Source: Tubulanus polymorphus (lineage: Eukaryota > Nemertea > Palaeonemertea > Tubulaniformes > Tubulanidae). Taken from it: DNA of 60,000 nt. The position numbers and the translations under genes were made by a program. Each line of letters opens with the position of its first letter. Within the stretch, counting starts at the first letter, position 1. The DNA lies in assembly GCF_964204645.1 (NCBI RefSeq), contig NC_134028.1, forward strand, positions 14,747,263-14,807,262. Direction: 5' to 3'. The notes beneath the pieces are model-generated. The model was not told the origin of the DNA and did not search any database. It saw only the letters and a list, made by a program, of their open reading frames with translations. Shown piece by piece: positions 56,377 to 60,000 of this stretch.

Positions 56377-58192
56377 TATTGAGCTGCTCCCTTTAATGAT
56401 GTAGGTTCTATAAATAGCCTGCAGTACACGTGTTTTTCCGCAACGATGTAAACAAAACAAGGCGCGCGAAAATCAAAATCATCAAATATCACTATAAATT
56501 GAAATTTTTTCTGACCTTTCAAATTGTCAATCTAAATAGTATACTATAATGAATCATTTTATTGCAATAGTAGAAAATTCTTGAAAAAGTGTCAGTTACC
56601 CTATAATTTGAAAAAAGTGACAATTGGAACCACATTGCAGAAGATCTTATTTTCCAATATAACTTTCCATCGTCGCTGCAACACTTGGTTATTATCAAAT
56701 GCGCATACTATGTCTCCTTGAATTTTCATTTCATCCCGAAACTGACCAAGTTCAGAAACCATTTTTTTACTGTGTCGTAAGATGCATGAGAACCGGCTGA
56801 AAGTACTTTCATGGAGAGAAAACCAGCGCCAAATGAATAAGAAAGTATGCTTTCTCTTAAATGAAGGGGCATCACATAAACAGGATAACTCAGGTTTGTT
56901 ACCGATTCAACAGTTTTGCTCAATATATACTGCTTTCTCGTGTCCTCCATCGATGGTTGCGGCATAATAGGCCTACCACATAAAAATGTAACTAGAGTAC
57001 CATTGCAGTTTCTCAAGTAACTATTATTGTCTAATTCACTCAATTTTTGAAAATCTTTGAGTTCTCCTAACTTAACCACATCATTTTGAAGATAGGGCTT
57101 CAAGGATCAACCTAATGCTACAGCAATTTTATCTAGTTTCTTCTGCCAAATTTGTGATGTCTAACTCCGGACACTCTCCTAACATTGGAATGACAATCAC
57201 CGGATCTGATTGCGTACTGGTGCAGGAATCTTTATCGTAGTTTTGATTTATACGTTCATCTCGACTCCGGTCTCCTTTTGGTTCAGAAATAGATCTTGCC
57301 GTGCCGATTTGAAATGTTCGATACACCCTTTGTGAAAACGCAACTCCCTCTTAGGATTAGGGGTAGTTAGCTAAACTCCAGAAATGGCTTTCTTTGATTG
57401 ATATTGAAAACTTTCGATATTAATGTGCGATTTGCTCCTTCATCTAGGCCTATGCCCCACTCCTGGTGTCTGTCATTCGCTGAACACTTAGCCTTGAAGC
57501 TCAACCCTTGAAGCTCATCTTACTGGAAGACAAAGAAATGATAAAAACATTTCGTTGGCGTTCACTGAAAACAAGAAAATTTGAAACTGAGATGGGCTTG
57601 CTGTAAGAATTTTTTTTAAAGTCAATAATCTTTTTATACATCGTCACGATGATGATTTAATTCGCTCTTAGATATTCAACAGTGATATCTTGACTGAAAA
57701 GAATGTTTTTATAAGTTTACATACCTGCTGTAAGTATAATTTACAACGCTCTGAATGAGACTATCTAGCGTACACGGGGCATCATCTTTGAAAAAAATTA
57801 CTCCCAAATGCCATGCAGGAATCTTGTAGTACATGGTGAAATCGTTTGTATACAAGTTTACTTTAACCTAGAAAAGATTCAGCTTCCCACGTGCTATGAT
57901 AAAATACCACGGCTCTATTTACTGAAGGAAGGCAAGGCAAAATAATTGTGCGAGTCACTTCAAACAGTTGTAGCGATCGCCACTAACACATCAATATTGA
58001 GAAACAAAGAATAAATAGTTTCTAGCCTTTTTAAACCTAATCCAATCACGAACAACGTAACATAAATGTTTGAGAGGCTAAATATAATTGGCCAGTCTGA
58101 GTCAGATGGTAGTCACGTATATTTACGGGATTTTCCGGATGTCAGGTAAATTTACAGGATACCCGTAGAAATACATATGCAAGTCGAATAGT

Positions 58193-58888
58193 CTGAATAC
58201 CAGTCATTGTGACCGGTTCTCTACAACGTCTGACGCTAAAGGATCATATAGAGGTTAACCCCTGTTAATTTAAATGCAACAACTGATTCTAGTGTCAAAT
58301 CTAACCATTTGTACTCAAATAAATTAATTAGTTACCCTTGAAAAGGTGTTTTATAATAATATTTTTGATGATTTAAATCGCGAACTGGAGAATTTATTGA
58401 TTTGATTTGAATTGATTGTCACAATCGGGATTTCCAATACGGACTAAATTGATAAAATGTGAAAATACGATAGGCCTATGTCTCTCTAAAATTACCCTAA
58501 ATGTTATTTTTTGTTGATAAAACGCATAAATTTTGGTCAATTTTAACCTTTAGAATTTGAAACACGAATAATAGGCCTATCTGCTTGGCATCAATGTCAT
58601 TTCAAGTTTAAGTCCGAATCCATAATTTACACTCCAATCATGCACCACGAAAAGCCGCAATATTTGTTATGATGCTTCACTTCAGCTATTTTTTGAGGGA
58701 CTAGTCAAAAGTTTTGAGCTACTACGATCGTCAAAAGCTACTTAGGATTACAAATTTATGCACAAACAATAGTTAACTTCCATTTGATTACAGAACAGTC
58801 AGTTGCATTGCAATTAACAGGAGGTAACCTCTATATGATACTTTAGCGTCAGACGTTGTACGGAATCATAACAACGACTGGTATTCAG
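58193..58888. mobile_element. Foldback element candidate next to the outer inverted repeat
   Basis: Arms 58193-58268 and 58814-58888 are inverted copies about 85% alike, sharing CTGAATACCAGTC, TTTAGCGTCAGACGTTGTA... (19-base core) and ACCTCTATATGAT. The 545-bp interior is non-coding. It directly abuts the right arm of the outer transposon and may be part of its terminus. Confidence 0.65.
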
Positions 58889-59642
58889 ACTAATTGAAAT
58901 AGACATTACAAGTCGACCTGATAAATAAATATGTTATATTTCATGTCATCTCAGTTCATCTCGGTAAATTACGTCATCTCGGTAATAAAATGAGGCAAAC
59001 TGCCCAAACAATAGTTAACTTCAATATGATTACAGAACAGTCAGTTTGAGGTAAGTTGATAGTGTTTTAAAGTGTTACGAACCCTTAGTTAGTTACCTAA
59101 TCGTTGGTGGTAAGCTTTTTATAATCGGATGGGCTTATACCAACGTTAGGGATGACAAGGACCAAAACACGGTTGAAAAAAGTAACACTTCAAAAGTATA
59201 CTTTCTATTCACTTCAGTCCACAATTAATGGCTTAATTCACAAACTAACACTGGTACCTTTCGAAATAATCCAATTTTATGTATGTTTCGAGTGGTTAAT
59301 CAACATTATTTTGAGAAATTAATTAATTTCTCCACCAATTTCGCCATTGGCCGCCATTTCTCTGTATTGCACATGTGGCATGATAAGACAAGGGGACCTA
59401 CAAGGATTTATATAAAACTTTTAAGACGAAACGACAATTTTTATTTTTGATGGTTTTCCAACTTATATTTCAAATCTTCATGTTTTCCATAATAAATAAT
59501 GAAGTAATAAATTCTGGTAAAAGAAAAATGTGAATAAGTGTTGATTTCTTAATTTTTTTCAATTTCGTCGTTTCGCTTCGTTAGTTTGTGCTGTTGTCCT
59601 GGCCTTAGTCCACAGGTGCCAGCACCTCCAGTAATTTTCAAA
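58889..59642. other. No gene recognised; ~45-bp direct repeat
   Basis: CAAACAATAGTTAACTTC[C/A]AT...GATTACAGAACAGTCAGTT occurs near 58760 and again near 59007. Otherwise AT-rich sequence with no feature. Confidence 0.5.
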
Positions 59643-59808
59643 ATGGCAGCTGTTGACCCGACGGAAATTTACCCTCACTTTACGGCCGATTTGCACATGG
59701 ATTAAGATCGTCAGGTGAGGTGTTATAGGTATCAGACAAACTACGAATCTGTTGTGCGTCGATTACAACAAAAAATAGACGGATATCTTAGTCTTAAGAG
59801 ACAATGAA
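59643..59808 (+). pseudogene. Short unrecognised reading frame with one internal stop
   Basis: An ATG in good context (AAAATGGCAGC) starts MAAVDPTEIYPHFTADLHMD, then TAA, and the same frame stays open for another ~34 codons (VRRLQQKIDGYLSLKRQ) to TGA. No family is recognised. It could be a first exon with a GTGAGG donor near 59714, or chance. Confidence 0.25.
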
Positions 59809-60000
59809 ATGCCAGGCAAATTACTCGTCAGTCAAATTGGCTGACGAAGATTTCATACAAAAATGACCTTCCCATTCCTGACTGTGGTTTGTGAAAATAT
59901 CCGATTGTGAAACTAAACCACAGACAGGTTACTGACTAACGAACCCTGTGGCTGTGCTGTACGACTCGACTGTACTGACTGTGTACCACTACTAACTACT

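Larger units (their letters stand above)
50263..56602. mobile_element. Kolobok-type (TTAA, THAP) element carrying a P2X7-ballast-like gene; hosts nested insertions
   Basis: Inverted ends AGGGTAACTGACACTTTTT at 50263 and complement ending at 56602, with TTAA at 50259-50262 and ATAA at 56603-56606 (one mismatch from TTAA). A THAP exon reads inward from the left and a ballast-like gene reads inward from the right. The 1.35-kb copy at 20875-22227 shares both ends. THAP plus TTAA points to the Kolobok superfamily. It is interrupted by a DIRS element (about 51190-53830) and a short TIR element (53936-54722). Confidence 0.82.
48897..57360 (-). pseudogene. Protein with DUF6589/Academ-like features, split by the Kolobok insertion
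   Basis: Two blocks form one minus-strand gene. 5' block (about 57360-56610): MLGECPELDITNLAEE, LVTFLCGRP, SYDTVKKWF, then CAFDNNQVLQRRWKV and NKIFCNVVP running up to the Kolobok end. 3' block (50262-48897): VQYTAAAKHGFWMLKPLD, CPNCHKNLKRSK, WITIYCDGSPYNLALRLI, LLPGPGHIEMNMVKGLF, then SFVKELVMDM, CSDHHKSW and an acidic tail ending at 48897. Stops and frame changes occur at about 57127, 56735, 50040, 49395 and 49223. The DNNQV, CDG-PY and H-EMN motifs recall DUF6589-type transposase proteins. This is recognition by pattern only and is tentative. Alternative: another uncharacterised transposon protein. Confidence 0.5.
47218..58187. mobile_element. Large composite: outer DNA transposon with 47-bp inverted repeats
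   Basis: Arms 47218-47264 and 58141-58187 are inverted copies matching 43 of 47 bases (shared core GCATATGTATTTCTAC). They enclose a plus-strand PHD-finger gene and a minus-strand DUF6589-like gene. The latter is split by the Kolobok-type element at 50263-56602. Without that insertion the outer unit is about 4.6 kb, a normal length for a two-gene transposon. Target duplications were not identified, and the true ends may extend to CAGGTCGACT (47214 side). Confidence 0.6.

Overview
This is an AT-rich piece of animal nuclear DNA. It has spliced genes with GT-AG introns, 1-17 kb introns and dense transposable elements. There are no bacterial-style operons, and I saw no rRNA, tRNA or CRISPR. The best clue to the organism is a Gmr1-like Ty3/gypsy retrotransposon, with integrase ahead of reverse transcriptase and a SCAN-like Gag. 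These elements are mainly known from deuterostomes, so I favour a marine invertebrate deuterostome (echinoderm, hemichordate or basal chordate). I cannot name the species.

The backbone is one host gene on the minus strand: POLR3D, the RPC4 subunit of RNA polymerase III. Six coding exons lie at 44258-44041, 42592-42426, 31485-31358, 14192-14063, 5243-5130 and 946-858. All splice phases agree and together they encode 282 residues. The C-terminal domain lies beyond position 1. The introns are filled with mobile DNA.

Intron 5 (947-5129) is a hAT-like element with a nearly intact piggyBac inserted in it. Intron 4 (5244-14062) is mostly unrecognised, with a 71-bp-arm foldback and an 80-bp tandem repeat at its edge. 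Intron 3 (14193-31357) holds a ~148-bp satellite split by a mariner-type MITE, a dead LINE, an internally deleted THAP/TTAA (Kolobok-type) element, a second copy of the hAT-like element that preserves the piggyBac empty site, and the 5.7-kb Gmr1-like element. Intron 2 (31486-42425) holds an ISL2EU-type element with two convergent genes (SWIM/YqaJ and THAP/DDE). Intron 1 (42593-44040) holds two small MITEs.

Upstream of the POLR3D start codon are a Penelope-like element (44571-46061) and a stack of nested insertions at 47.2-58.2 kb. The outermost layer has 47-bp inverted repeats and carries a PHD-finger gene and a gene with DUF6589/Academ-like features. It is split by a 6.3-kb Kolobok-type element that encodes a THAP protein and, convergently, a protein with a P2X7 'ballast'-like domain. 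That element is in turn interrupted by a DIRS retrotransposon and a short TIR element. The small copy at 20.9-22.2 kb keeps the first codons of both Kolobok genes, which shows that the two-gene layout belongs to the family.
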